A stretch of 64,000 bases of DNA from positions 10,900,597 to 10,964,596 of the forward strand of contig CM030360.1 of assembly GCA_017893485.1 (NCBI GenBank). The letters run 5' to 3'. A model generated the notes under the pieces. That model was not told where the DNA came from. It ran no database searches and saw nothing but the letters and a program-made list of their open reading frames with translations. This document shows, piece after piece, positions 38,043 through 50,099 of the stretch. Both the position numbers and the translations under genes were made by a program. Source of the DNA: Hemerocallis citrina (lineage: Eukaryota; Streptophyta; Magnoliopsida; Asparagales; Asphodelaceae). How positions within the stretch are numbered: position 1 is the first letter of the stretch; each line of letters opens with the position of its first letter.

Positions 38043-41000
38043 TGTCACGTCCCGCTTCCTAAAAGAATACGGAATACGGTACGCGACTAAGCCCAACAGA
38101 TAGTTTTCACCATCCATAAGCTGTACGGACCTGTTTGACTCAACATAACAGTAAATATAATAGTATACTCCAACCAGGCATGCAAAAATAATCATAACTC
38201 AACAGTATTTATTGCATCAAAAATAAATGTTCCAACAAATACTAGATCCGAAACAAAACAATAATCCCGGGACAATAAGCCCAAATACAAGTCTCAATAC
38301 AGTTCATGAAATAAAATAGTTCATCAAAATATTTTAAGCAAATTATTTCCAATTGCGCAGCTCAAAACTTTTGCTCACCAACTCTAGTAGGCAATTGATC
38401 AGCAAAAACCTTCTCATATAGCAATTACAAGAAAAATAGGGAAAACAGGAAAACATATCGCCTGTTATATGCAAGTCTGGGCCGCAAGCAATACAAGTAG
38501 TAAAATGAAGGGAAAAACTAAACTAAACATGTAATACTAATATGGAGAGGGTAGCAAATATAACAATCTACAAATGACAGTAAGCAATGTAGTGATAACA
38601 GGAGAAGCATAACGGTAACAGAAAAGATCAACAGTAACAGTGTATCAACGGTAGCAGTAATCAATAGTAACAGTAAAGTCCACAGTAACCGTAACAGGAT
38701 GTGACAGTGAAAACAATTATTCTTATGTCTATTGTTTATTACTAACTAGGTAGCACTTCATGCGTCCCAGATTTTACCACATGGTTGCTACATCAAACAG
38801 TTTCGTTTTAAGATTTTGTAGTGGAACTTCTATAGGGCAATATATTCAGACAAACAGTAACAGTAACAGTAATAACAAATAGTGTCATGGATCATGCCCT
38901 CATGCATCCAGAGATAAATGGTAGGTACCACAGTAAACAGTGGGGAAACGAGTCCCTTCTGAATATGTATTTCTATATTGTCCACTACTCGATCCTTTCC
39001 TTTAAAACCCCGGCTTGATTTCTTTTATTATTACTAAACATGTGTGAACGAATACAACGGGCCAGACATGGCAAGAACAGGAAATAAGTCTAAGATGAAA
39101 TAGTGATTCCAACGGTTGATAAAAACAACTCATAATGGTCAAAACAGCAAAATTTTCAGTTCTGGACAGCAAGACACTATTGTACCAAATCTGAGATTCC
39201 CCTTGCTACAGAACAGAAAACCTAGAACCCTTAGAAAGTCTAGAAACTAGACTCTTTGCCAATTCCAGCACATATATATAAGTCACATATCAACTACAGA
39301 AATAGGGTCAAAAATAGCGTTTAATACAGAAGTTATGTCCAGCCAGAAAATGCAAAATCGTGTTTATAATCATGAAAAGAGTTTAAAATCATCATAATTA
39401 AATCTAAGAAAAATCTGGAAGATTCCCTAACATATCTAGTTTTAAAATATAAAATATCATGAATTTATATTACAGATAGTATAGTCAACAAAATTGGAAA
39501 AATAGAGTAAAGCAACAAAATCTCGATTCTGAAAGTTCAGACACAGCAGTACCAAAACAGAGATAATTCATAAAATATAATCCAAAATCCAGATCCATCA
39601 AAAGGGTGATAAAATAGAAAAATACGGCTACAGTTCATATTTACAAAGTTTTCATAAAAAACGAATAGAATCAGGTTGAAAACATAATTCTTTACTGAAC
39701 AACATGCAGTTTGGAAATATACCGACTAGTTTCATAAGTATGAAATGAGATACAAAAGTCATTAATTAATTCCATAAAAATTAGGAATTGCTCCCAGTCA
39801 TATCTAAACATACTCAGCAAAATATAGAGTTCAAATTCTACTTTTAATATCAGTTTTAAAATAATATTTCATACAGAATACATATGGTTCAGAATCTGGA
39901 ATATACGATATGTCTGTAATAAAATGGCAATAACTCATGCATCAAAAATCAGAATTCAGATCCGTAGAAAGTTCTGAAAACTAAAAAACAAAGGATACAA
40001 ATCATGTTCACAAACTTATTTATTTTGCTGATGTTAACAGGGTCGAAATTACTGTACAAAATAGGGCAGCAGCAAAACAAAAGTTCTCTTCGGCATTTTA
40101 TCAAACAACTTAACTACAACCGGTCCAACCTAGATGTCATACACAACATGGTATATGTAGGTTACTCTAATTAGAATGGCATGTGAATAAATGTTCTATA
40201 ATGAGATAATACATTCAACACACATCTATGCAACAGTCATCTACAACATACGGTGTGCCACAAACAACATACAGTCAAGATGTCCACTAATCTAATTGTT
40301 TTCATGCAACGGATGTCAATTATTGTAACTACTCATGATCAAGAGATGATGTCAACGATTAAACTAACAAATATGGATCATCATGAGAGTACAAATATTT
40401 TCATACTAGATTACTTACGGTATTAACTTGTATGACAAAAAGAACACATACAAGCTACTTGCCTGATATGAAGATAATGGAAACGAAGATGAAAGAATAA
40501 TGAGAACGGATCCCGAACAACGAACACAATGAACACGAACAAGAACCGAGAATACCTAACCGAAACACGTGCACACAAAGCACACGCACACACAAGGGAC
40601 CGCAGCCGACGAAAGCAAGAGCTGACGGAAGCAACAATTTCAGAGGCGATGGCCTGGGCGACGCTGCTCGACCACTGAGAAGACGACAACAGTGAAGGCA
40701 TGGCACTATTGCTGCTCGATGGGGACAGGCACACGGGGGATCGGGCTCTGCTGTGGGTTGGGGGTCAAGAGGGTGCAACGGAGAGGGGAGGAGAGGGGTG
40801 ATCGGGAGATGGGTGGTCGGGGGATGTCGCCGGCTTCGGAGAAGAACGACGACAGCGAAGAGGCAGGGTCGGGAGTAGGTCGGGGGTAGGTGAGAGAGAA
40901 AGAGAGTGCGATGGCTAGAGAGAGACAGATATTATATTAGGGTTTGATAATTAGGGTTAGGGTACAATTAGGGTGTTTATATAGGGACATTGTGGGTTTG

Positions 41001-41276
41001 GTTGAACTTGGCAGTATCCAATAGCGTAAAAAGAATCCAATAAGAGACAATTAGGCCATGAAATATGTTTAAATAATAGACAAGATCAAGAACAAATTGT
41101 AGGGCAAATAAATGAGAATAAAAAAACCTGAATCAATGCAAAATGAATCACAAGAGAGAGAAGAACAACGCACCATACAATGAAAATAAATTAAAATACA
41201 CCCAGAAATAAAAATAAATAATCAAGAATTTTATTAAATATAATTAAAAATACAAATATGAGGAATAGGGGTTACA
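38043..41276 (-). repeat. 5' LTR of element I (3234 bp)
   Basis: Starts TGTCACGTCCCGC and ends GGGGTTACA on the plus strand; partner of 11473-14692. The TATA-like TATATAAACA (minus) is at about 40974-40984, with the GC-rich transcribed leader at 40.46-40.91 kb. The open frames on both strands there are by-products. Confidence 0.9.
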
Positions 41277-42272
41277 TACGGACTCCAGCCCTAGAATCCA
41301 CCGTCGGGCTATACAGAAATATTCGTCGTGCGAACATTCCGTAAGTGCCGCTTCAGCCCCGACATACACATATACACTGGAGAACGGCCTCCCATCCGCC
41401 CGACTATTCATGATCCTGGAGTCCACCGTCAAATCAATTATAGTCCTGAATTTAATTAAGGCTCGTCTCCATCGCAAGCAACCACAATCTCGGAGTCCAC
41501 CATTAAACTAGGTTTATAGTCATGGAGTCCTCCGTCAGACTATATAGAGACGCCCCACTTACGTTTGCCCAAGTTTTATTACATCTTCTCTTAGTTCCTA
41601 TCCTTAAGTTTGAAACATGAATAAATAATACCACCTAGAGCTAGCTTACCCCTTACCGGACTTAAACAATATACCGAGAACGATAGCCCCATACTGGCCT
41701 TTTCTCAAAACTCAAATAATCATTTTCATCACTTGCCGGTACCTGGGTCTTACTTAGCCACTAGAATCAACATCTTTTCATGTTCAACATTATGGGGTAC
41801 TCATACCCTCATTATTCATATTCTCAATTTCATTCCTATATTCAATTCTTTAATCTATTCTCTTATTCATTCATCATGAAGTAAGCTCTTCTTGGTTAAC
41901 CAACTAAACTATTCATTTTAATAATTCACAATGCTCTTTTGATTACTAAAACCCCCTTTTCATATTCATCTATACTCCAAGTATGATTTAAAAAACACAA
42001 TTTTAAAAGATTTATCACTAGAAGTTCATTATTTACATTTCATCATTATACTTTGATTTTATCACAAGTCAACCCTTAAAATCTTAGTCATATACATTCT
42101 TCTTGAATTTAAATCTCATCTAATACAACAAGCATGATCTTTATTTCTCAAAAATATCTCTTAGAATACTATAAAATAATTCCCAAGTGATCTAATAAAA
42201 TTCTAGAATATTTATATGATTTTTCTTAATTTTAAAAATTTCCGAAGATTAAAATAAAATAAAATATCAAAA

Positions 42273-42345
42273 GGGTGGCACCCGGGTTCGAACCCAAGAC
42301 CAAATCCAAAACCCCACAATCGCTCAACCAGTGAGCTAATCTCAG
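42273..42345 (-). other. tRNA-like A-box/B-box module 1 in LTR III copy 1
   Basis: The minus strand reads TTAGCTCACTGGTTGAGCG (A-box-like, 42321-42339), then after about 27 nt GGGTTCGAACCC (B-box-like, about 42284-42295). Spacing and total length are tRNA-like. It is not an obvious functional tRNA and may be an old tRNA or SINE head. Confidence 0.55.
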
Positions 42346-42429
42346 TATCTGATAATGAATCTACTGAGTTATTTTTATACTCAAATTGCTCTTCGATTTT
42401 TATTTTTAAAATAATGAAAAGAAAACAGA

Positions 42430-42532
42430 GCCAACCGGCTCGAACCCGCGACCTAAGGAAACCCCCCATGTGACACGTGGCGACGCCAGGCGCGCTTGCG
42501 CTTGCTCTAGCCACCAAGGCCAAGCACACTTA
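42430..42532 (-). other. tRNA-like module 2 in LTR III copy 1
   Basis: The minus strand has CTTGGTGGCTAGAGC (A-box-like, about 42507-42521) and GGTCGCGGGTTCGAGCC (B-box-like, about 42435-42451), about 55 nt apart with a GC-rich middle. It is longer than a normal tRNA. Confidence 0.45.
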
Positions 42533-43494
42533 CTGATTATATATATGTTCAGAACCATATAACCTGGCTCTCTGTTTTCCCTTATATTTTAACTTCTTCA
42601 TTCTAATTAATTTCTATCTTTTGTCTCAAAATTATTTATTTATAAAATACATCTCTATAATTCCAGTGGTGACTTCATACTGATTTTATTTATAATAGAG
42701 TGATTCTATACATAATAAAGTAGATAGCAATTTGGGAACTTTTATACACATATGCCTTTCTAAATTACAACTACTACTCTACTAGCATGAATGTATTTCT
42801 TTTTAACATTATTTGAGATGATGGGGAAATTCTATCCGCAAAATTTTATAAAGCACAACTTAAACTCCCTTCACATATATTTACATTTTATCTACAAAAC
42901 CCAATCGTAGTATACTACAATTTGCATGACAACCATGTACAATACTCTACTATAAATTGTAGTTGATTACATAGCAATTCTTCATTGTAATTTTTTTCAT
43001 TAACATGCATTTTTCTACATTTATCAACCATTAAAATACAATATGCATCACATAAAGGAAATAGAAATAAAACAACTCATGCTATATCTACCATTCTAAC
43101 ATGAATTTTCTAAGCATGCATCCTACACACAATTAGAAAGTAAGAAGAGACACTAACCTTATTTGATGAAAATTGAGAGAAAAACTCCTAGAAAGATTGC
43201 TCCAACACAAACTAGCCTCTTCTCCTCCTAGCAAAACAAGGCCGAGCTCCTCTCTTTCTCTCTAGCCAAACCGCAAGCCTCTCTTTCTTTTCTCTTTTTT
43301 TTTCTTTTGATCTTTTGTGAAATGTGAGTAGGAGGGGTATTTATAGGGTTATTGGGTGAATGAAAAGACTCCCACTACCCGCATAATTACCCACTCACAC
43401 AACCCACTTCTCCTTCCACTCTCCCCTCTTAATTAGGCCGGCTGCTCTTAGCAAAGAAGAGACACAACATTCCCCCCCCCCCTCCTCAGTTGGA

Positions 43495-46139
43495 AAACAA
43501 AAAGGAAACAACGGAAAGGAAAACGCAAGCCGGTACCTTGCTTCAACTGCGATGATTTGGGCCACTATCGGAAAGATTGCACGAAAGAGGTTTGTTGCCT
43601 CAAATGTATGAAATGGGGGCATATGTCATATGTTTGCACGAACATTATCGATACTAACAACGACGATGAACGCCCAGTGAGCAGAGGCAGATCACCGGAT
43701 AACCCAACTCTGATCCGGCTTGTAAATAGCCTGGACACAATCAAGAACGAAGAAAAGTGGCATCGTCAATGGTGTGCCATTGCTAGAGTTAGGTCAGGGA
43801 GCCCATCGAAGACCCATCTCCTCCAAGCACTTAACTCCAAGTGGCCAATGAGGGCCCACAGGGACTGAGTAACGAAAAAAATGTGCCACCTTCAGTTCCT
43901 GGTGTCCTTCCCGTCGCCGAAAAAGATGGTTGAGGTCACCGACTTGGGAACATTGGACTTTGGACACTTCAAGATGGAATTTTTCGCATGGTCACCAAGA
44001 TTCGGAGCGGAGCTGCCCCAAGGCGACAAGTTCTGGATTTGGATCCATAACGTGCCGCTACACTTCGGGAAAAAGGACTCAGGGAGCCCATCGGAGACAC
44101 ATCTCCTCCAAGCACTTAACTCCAAGTAGCCAATGAGGGCCCAAAGGGACTGGGTAGCAAAAAAAATGTGCCACCTTCAGTTCCTGGTGTCCTTCCCGTC
44201 ACCGGAAAAGATGGTTGAGGTCACCGACTTGGGCACAGTGGACTTTGGGCACTTCAAGATGGAATTTTTTGCATGGTCACCAAGATTCGGAGCAGAGCTG
44301 CCCCAAGGCGACAAGTTTTGGATTTGGATCCATAACGTGTCGCTACACTTCTGGAAAGAGGACGCACTGCAAGAGATCATCTCCGATTTTGGAACAATTG
44401 AAGATATTGACGACGGTGCGCCGCTCGGAGATTGTATCTGCTAGGATACTTATCAGGAGTGCTGACATCTCACTAATGCCGCGTTTTGCAAAAGTCTTCT
44501 CGTTCGAGGAGTCGTACCACATTCGCTTTGTGCTTGATAAGCGAGCGGAGACAGAGGCAGAGCTCCTGACCATCACTTCCCCCACTCCTCCACCCTCACT
44601 CAGAGACGGTCGCTCATACAAGCAGGTGATCTCACCAAAGTGGGACCTGACCTTAGATAGGGCTCACGAAGTTGAGCGTCTACACCGTGAACTCATCAAA
44701 GTGGCAAGAGCGAAGGAGGCACGCCAGGACCAGGCGGCGGAGGGATCAGAACCAAAAAAATCTTCTCCGATCATCATTGGTCGAGAACGAGGCTTGACCA
44801 ATGAATCCAACAATTTGGATGGACGACAGACAGTGCATCTGCACCCACTACCAGATTTGGGTAGTTTCGTTGATTCAGAACCATCCCTTGGAAAGGAGGG
44901 CCAAAAGGAAGCTCAAAGAGGAAGTCAACTCCTCGAAGTTGGTGGTGAGCGGCGAGTGGAGCAGATAGTGGAGTCAGATCGTACAAGAGCTAGGAATGGC
45001 AAAAGCCCCATGAGAAATGACATGCAAAGTCTAACTCCAAAAGGGAAAAAGCTGAAAGCTTCGGGACGTGAGCGGCTACAGGAGGGTGCCATTTTGGAGA
45101 AGACGACGAGCAAGGGGAAACTTGTTGACAGGGACCCAAAAGAGATAAAAACAAGGTTGGGGGAAGAGGTACAGGGAAAGGGGAAACACGACTTCGGAAA
45201 AAACCCTAAGGGTAAAAGCTTGAATAATAGCAACGAAGCATCGAGAGCCCCAATTCAAACTTCGACTCCAACACCAAACCCCTCGTACTCTATCCCCAAA
45301 GCTTCGAGTGCCCCACCAACTGCCCAAGAAGTGACACGTTGCACCAGCTCTGACGAAGGCATCAGGAATGAGGGTATATTGCCTCGCAAAGACAAGGAAG
45401 CCTATCACGCTCTCAAAGAGGGGCTCAACGCTCAAGTAGCGGTACTGGACTCAGAGGGGAGTCGTATATACCCTATAAGCGTGGGCCTTTTAAATGGGCC
45501 CAAAGAGGGGCCCATGTCGAGCGTGAGGGAAATTCCAACTGACTTGGTTAGGCCCATATGCACAAGCCCAACTAATTGTATCTTTTGCCCCGTCTCGCCT
45601 CATGTCCTTGGTGAACATTATGGGGCACCGGTCGAATAGGCCGGGAGCCACATGGACGAAGACGATCGTGAGGATATACTAAATCTCGAAGATGATTATG
45701 TATATTCGGAAGGGGAGTCTTTTGATTCTGAGGAATTGGCTGACGAGCCAACTGGTATCTCCCCTGAATTTGTATCTTCCACATTCCCTTCCCCCAACCA
45801 GAGGCTCATATCTCTACTCAAGGCGGTACAGGTTTTAGGATTCAGAAATTTTCCAAGAGGGCTATTGAGGAGTCTTTAGATGACTATTTGGATATTGCTG
45901 CAGCCGCTAAATCGGTTAAGACAAGCGACGGAGGTACATGTTCCTTCCTAGCTTCTATTTTTAATTTCATGACTGATACTGAGATTTTTAATCTAGCTAA
46001 AACTTGTGGTCTTGCAGTCAGCGATACTGATAGGAACGCTTTCCTCAACAAGATTAGGGGGTGGGAGAGCGAGAGAGTTAATCTCATTTCGAACTCATCT
46101 GCCAAAACGAGTCATGGTCCCACGTTTAACGGTATTTAA
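43495..46139 (+). pseudogene. LINE ORF1: zinc-knuckle and DUF4283-like protein
   Basis: RNA-binding ORF1 protein of the LINE. Two CCHC knuckles come first, CFNCDDLGHYRKDC and CLKCMKWGHMSYVC (43538-43640). A basic linker and a DUF4283/RRM-like domain follow (FLVSFPSPEKMVEVTDLG to FWIWIHNVSLHFWKED), present twice because of a 285-bp duplication. Next is a long charged, low-complexity region (44.6-45.6 kb) and an acidic tail ending FNGI at 46139. Breaks: TGA at 43866, frameshift near 44425, TAG at 45637 and frameshift near 45835. The stop overlaps the ORF2 start as TAATG. The upstream start codon is not clear. Confidence 0.75.
43794..44363 (+). repeat. 285-bp tandem duplication in LINE ORF1
   Basis: 43794-44078 is repeated at 44079-44363 with few differences. 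Each unit spans the DUF4283-like domain. 285 bp is 95 codons, so the frame is kept. The first unit carries a TGA where the second has TGG. Confidence 0.93.
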
Positions 46140-49100
46140 TGGAAGCTATCTTATGGAACGTTAGGGGCCTGGGTAAGCGGGGCAAACGGGAAATGGTAAG
46201 GGAGGTCATCACTAAATCGAAAGTGAGCATTGTTGGTCTGCAGGAGACCAAACTCACCCATCTTTCTAGACTAAGTAGGCTGGGGGGTATCGCATTTCAG
46301 AATGGAAAATTTGCTTGTCTTTTGGGGCCTCTGGGGGTATTGCCTTAGGTTTCAATCCCGAGTTGTTTGTCTACCTAGATGAATTTCACGGCCAATTCTC
46401 GTTATCGGTCCTGCTCCAACGTAAATCAGACTTGTGGACTCAGTCTATTACGGTAGTTTATGGGCCACACACTACTACAGCTATGGTGAAATTCTGGAAT
46501 GAACTACGAGTAATTTACGCTCGGTGGCCGCACCCATCGGTGGTGGGAGAAGATTTTAACATCACCAGGTTTGCCTCTGAACACAGGGGCAGAGGACCTA
46601 GTGACGCAGATAGGGAAACCTTTAACGAGGTTATTGCGGACCTGGAACTGGTTGACTTTCCCATCACTAATAGGCTATTCACCTGGTCAAATATGCAAGC
46701 GGTGCCCATTTTAGCTAAGCTTGGTAGGATCTTGGTCTCCGCGGACTGGGAGGCCAAATTCCCTTTAACTCGGGCCAAAGCTCGCCCTAAACCAACCTCG
46801 GATCATGTCCCTATTATCCTCTCCTCCAGAGAAGTGCATCCCAGGAAATCACCCAAGTTTAGATTTGAGAAAGTGTGGTTGGAAATCCAAGGTTTCCATC
46901 ACATGGTATACGAGAACTGGTCCCGCCCTACTAGAGGAACTGAAGCAACCGCAATCTGGTATGAAAAAATTAGAAGACTACGGGTCAAACTCTGGGAATG
47001 GAACCGGACCAGATTTGCACTAATCTGGAGAGCAAAAGAGTCCCTCCTTGAAGGTATTGAGGAGATGGAAAAGACGGAGGAAACTAGGATTCTGGTATAG
47101 GAGGAGCGGAATAGGTTGCTTCAGTTCCGAGAAGACATTCACCAACTTTATAGACTTGAAGAACTCAAATGGCAACAACTATCCAAAATTTCGTGGCTCA
47201 AAGAAGGAGACGCGAATACTGCATTCTTCCACCGTGTTTCCAGTGCCCGGCGTAGATCTAATCTCATCCATTCGCTCCTCTCAGAGTCTAGAGAGATACA
47301 AGGGGATGATGATATCAGTGTAGCGGTCCAATCCCACTTCAAGTGTCTCTTTGGACAGAAGGCGGATTTGAGAGTCCCTCTCCACCGCAAATTCTGGCAA
47401 GGGTGCACGAACGAACCTGACCCCATGCTTCGATCCCTTGAAGATTCTTTTACGGAAAAGGAAATTTGGGAGGCGGTCCAGCAACTCGGAAAGGACAAAG
47501 CCCCAAGTCCAGACGGTTTCCCTGCCCTTTTCTACCAGGTGTTCTGGGAGAAAATCAAGGACGATCTGATTAAGTTGTTCGTTAATCTCTATAATCATAA
47601 ACATAAATTAGGCAGAATTAATTTTGCTGAGGTGGTGTTGATCCCCAAGAAAGAAGACCACATGCGGGTGGGAGATTTTTGCCCTATTAGTCTCCTCAAC
47701 TGCTCAGTTAAGATTATAACCAGGACCCTGGCTAATAGGTTGGGAAAGGTGATGGACGGACTCATAGTAACGAGCAGACGTGGTTCATTAAAGGAGGTTG
47801 TATTCAGGACAGTATGGCCACGGCTGAAGAAACTATCCATCACTGCCACACGTCAAATGCTAAGAGCTATCTTCTGAAATTGGACTTTGAGAAAGCTTAC
47901 GACTCGGTTGAATGGGAATGTCTCCTGGAAGCAATGGCTGGAAGAGGATTTGGGACTAGTGGATCAGATGGATCCACACATGCCTCACCATCAGCAGAAC
48001 TGCTATTTTAGTGAACGAGGTCCCGGGTCAGCCCTTTTTCGTGTAAACGGGGTCTTAGACAAGGCAACCCTCTATCTCCCCTACTCTTAACCATTGTGGC
48101 AGACGTGTTGAGGACCATGATGGCTAACTGCAGTAGGGCCGGCTGGACATCGCCGGTGGCTAGTGGAGTCAATCTCCAAGGATGCTCTATCCTCCAATAT
48201 GCAGATGATACCCTACTATTTGGGAATGGCAATCTCGGGGAAACTACTGCTTTCAAAGGAATTGTATATTGTTTTCAAGCTTGGTCTGGTCTCAGGGTTA
48301 ACTTCCACAAAAGTGCTCTGATTTCCAACTTCCACAAAAGTGCTCTGATTTCCATTGCCATTATTACAAAGAAGGCACAAGAGCATGCCATGATTCTCAA
48401 CTGCTCCATCGAGAATTTACCCATTACATACTTGGGGTTACCGCTGAGACCGGAGAAACTAAAGAAGGCAGACTGGTTACCTATCATTGACTGGGTGGGA
48501 AATCGCCTTGCTGGATGGAAAGGGAAAGCTTTATCCTTGGGAGGAAGAGTCACGCTTATCAATGCGGTTTTCTCAAATCTTCCTACCTATTATTTGTCAT
48601 TCTTCGAAATGCCACATTGGGTTATCCAGAGAATTGACCGTATCCGTAAACGGTTTCTGTGGAAGGGGGCATGCCTTGATAAACGAGGATATCACCTTAT
48701 CAGATGGGAAAAAGCTTGCATGAAAAAGATACACGGAGGACTAGGTATTATTGATCTGCGAGATATGAACATGGCCCTCTTGGGAAAATGGTGGTGGAAT
48801 GTCTTCCACCCTAATGGAGAAGGATGGAAGGATTTCGTTCAGGCATATCTGCATGGGAATGGGACGAGGAACCTGGGTTTCAGGGTAGGCCCACGCATTT
48901 CTGGTTCTGGAAAGGTATCGCCAAGGCATAAGATCCCTTCAGTAGCTGTGTGACGTCGTCTATCGGGAATGGCAGGCTCACTAGATTCTGGTGGGATAGG
49001 TGGTGTGGCGATCACACACTTAGGGCTTTGTTCCCTGATTTATATGACCAAGCATCACAACTGCACTGCATGGTGGCTGCAGCTAAGAGAAGAAGCTCCT

Positions 49101-49828
49101 GGAAACTGGCCTTTTTACATCCCCTTGACCCAGGCTCCCAGCATAGGCTCAGGGAACTTCAAACCTATATCGCCAGCGCTGGTATTATATGCTCACAGGG
49201 TCCCGATAGGAAATCTTGGGGACTGGAAAAGAATGGCACTTTCACTGTTCGCTCCCTTTACAACCGCATTCACTTTAGGGGATGTAGCCAGTGTTGGTCG
49301 GGAGTAGTGTGGAAGGCAAAAACACCGCTGAAAGTTAAAGCTTTCCTCTGGCTAGTGTTCAATGATGCTATATTGACTAGAGAGAACCTATCGAAATGCC
49401 AACCGAATTTGGACTCTACATGTGGGTTCTGCAATGTTGTCCCTGAAACTAGATACCATCTTTTTCTTGAATATCCCAGGAGCAAAGCAATCCTTGTGGA
49501 GGTACTTAGCGCCCTGGGGACGTATGAGTATCCTAGTAAGTATAAGGATCTGTGGGCAGGTCCAAAGTTCACTACGGAGAGACGAACGATGAGAGAAGCT
49601 TGGTTTATCGCTATTACCGCTATGACCTGGGGTCTTTGGCTAGACAGGAATAATTGGTACTTCCGTGGGACATGTAATAGTATTTCTAGTAATTTGACTC
49701 ACATTATGAAACTTATTTCTTTCTGGGCAAATGTGGCCGCTGCAAGTCTTAGAGGGAGGATAGCGAGCGTCTTCCAGGTGGAGGAGTATGGTGATGATGA
49801 TGTCGAGATTGGGGCGACGCTAGACTGA
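46139..49828 (+). pseudogene. LINE ORF2: endonuclease, reverse transcriptase, zinc-binding domain
   Basis: The start is the ATG at 46139-46141. The apurinic-type endonuclease comes first, with ILWNVRGLGK and GLQETKL, then VYGPH, GEDFNITRF, NRLFTWSN and SDHVPIIL (to about 46.82 kb). The RT region starts with EELKWQQLSKISWLKEGDAN (47.16-47.22 kb) and has GKDKAPSPDGFPALFYQ, CPISLLNCSVKIITRTLANR, LKLDFEKAYDSVEWE and the active site LQYADDTLLF (about 48.19-48.22 kb). The C-terminus has the zf-RVT block (KTPLKVKAFLWLVFNDAIL, then Cys/His residues, 49.32-49.48 kb), ending at 49828. Breaks: frameshifts near 46315, 47765, 48010-48090 and 48900-48950, and a stop at 47098-47100. A 27-bp duplication (NFHKSALIS twice) lies at about 48300-48353. 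Confidence 0.92.
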
Positions 49829-50099
49829 GGAAGGTGCCCTGCCCGTCAGATATGTGTTGTTGATTGATCCCCAACACCCCAGGGGTTTGTTGGGGGGAGT
49901 AGTTGCTAAGATGTATTTTGTTTGTTAGGATCTGCATGTTTGTACCATCTTGTGCCCCATCCCCCAGGTTTGGGGTGGATTTATGTACTTTTGTTGTATC
50001 GTAGGTTCTTGTAATTGGCTCAGTACTCTGAGTTTGTTTTATTAACTCCTTATTAATGAAACAGGGTGACCAAACTCCACCTTTTCCTTCAAAAAAAAA

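Larger units (their letters stand above)
11473..41276 (-). mobile_element. element I: Tekay/Del-type gypsy retrotransposon with nested insertions
   Basis: LTR retrotransposon on the minus strand. Its LTRs (11473-14692 and 38043-41276) start TGTCA and end GGGGTTACA on the plus strand. The flanking 5-mers are TACGA (11468-11472) and TACGG (41277-41281). The primer-binding site TGGTATCAGAGCCAGTT and the polypurine tract lie at the expected inner edges. The coding order gag, protease, RT, RNase H, integrase, chromodomain is that of a chromovirus. The wording of the integrase end (VFHVSQLRKYV) fits Tekay/Del. Element II, a solo LTR carrying a LINE, and an 81-bp insertion interrupt it. Frameshifts and stops occur in most coding parts, so it is defective. 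Confidence 0.9.
41282..43442 (-). mobile_element. LTR III copy 1, middle part
   Basis: Continues the LTR broken by element I at 11472. It holds four copies of a short word around GGAGTCCACCGTC (about 41287, 41418, 41490, 41523) and two tRNA-like modules. It also has an AT-rich body and a leader-like region with a C-run. It is interrupted by the LINE at 43443 and resumes at 50100. The layout parallels the copy at 50788-53972, including CCTTAAGTTTGAAACAT-like words, the module positions and the GTGCACGTGC-rich end. Confidence 0.65.
43443..50099 (+). mobile_element. L1-type LINE, near full length, inactive
   Basis: 6.66 kb with ORF1, ORF2, a 3' UTR and a short A-tail (50091-50099). The flanks ATTAGGCCGGC (43432-43442) and ATAAGGCCGAC (50099-50109) agree at 9 of 11 positions and fit a target duplication. 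The surrounding LTR III reads on across it. ORF2 carries endonuclease, RT and a C-terminal zinc-binding domain, as in plant L1 elements. Several frameshifts and stops make it inactive. The exact 5' end is uncertain by some tens of bases. Confidence 0.85.

Noticed and set aside
42273..42345. Functional tRNA gene
   Set aside because: The A-box and B-box look good, but I could not pair a convincing acceptor stem, and the same modules recur inside a related LTR.
45000..45435. Minus-strand open frames opposite LINE ORF1
   Set aside because: Shadows of the ORF1 charged region; no family motif.
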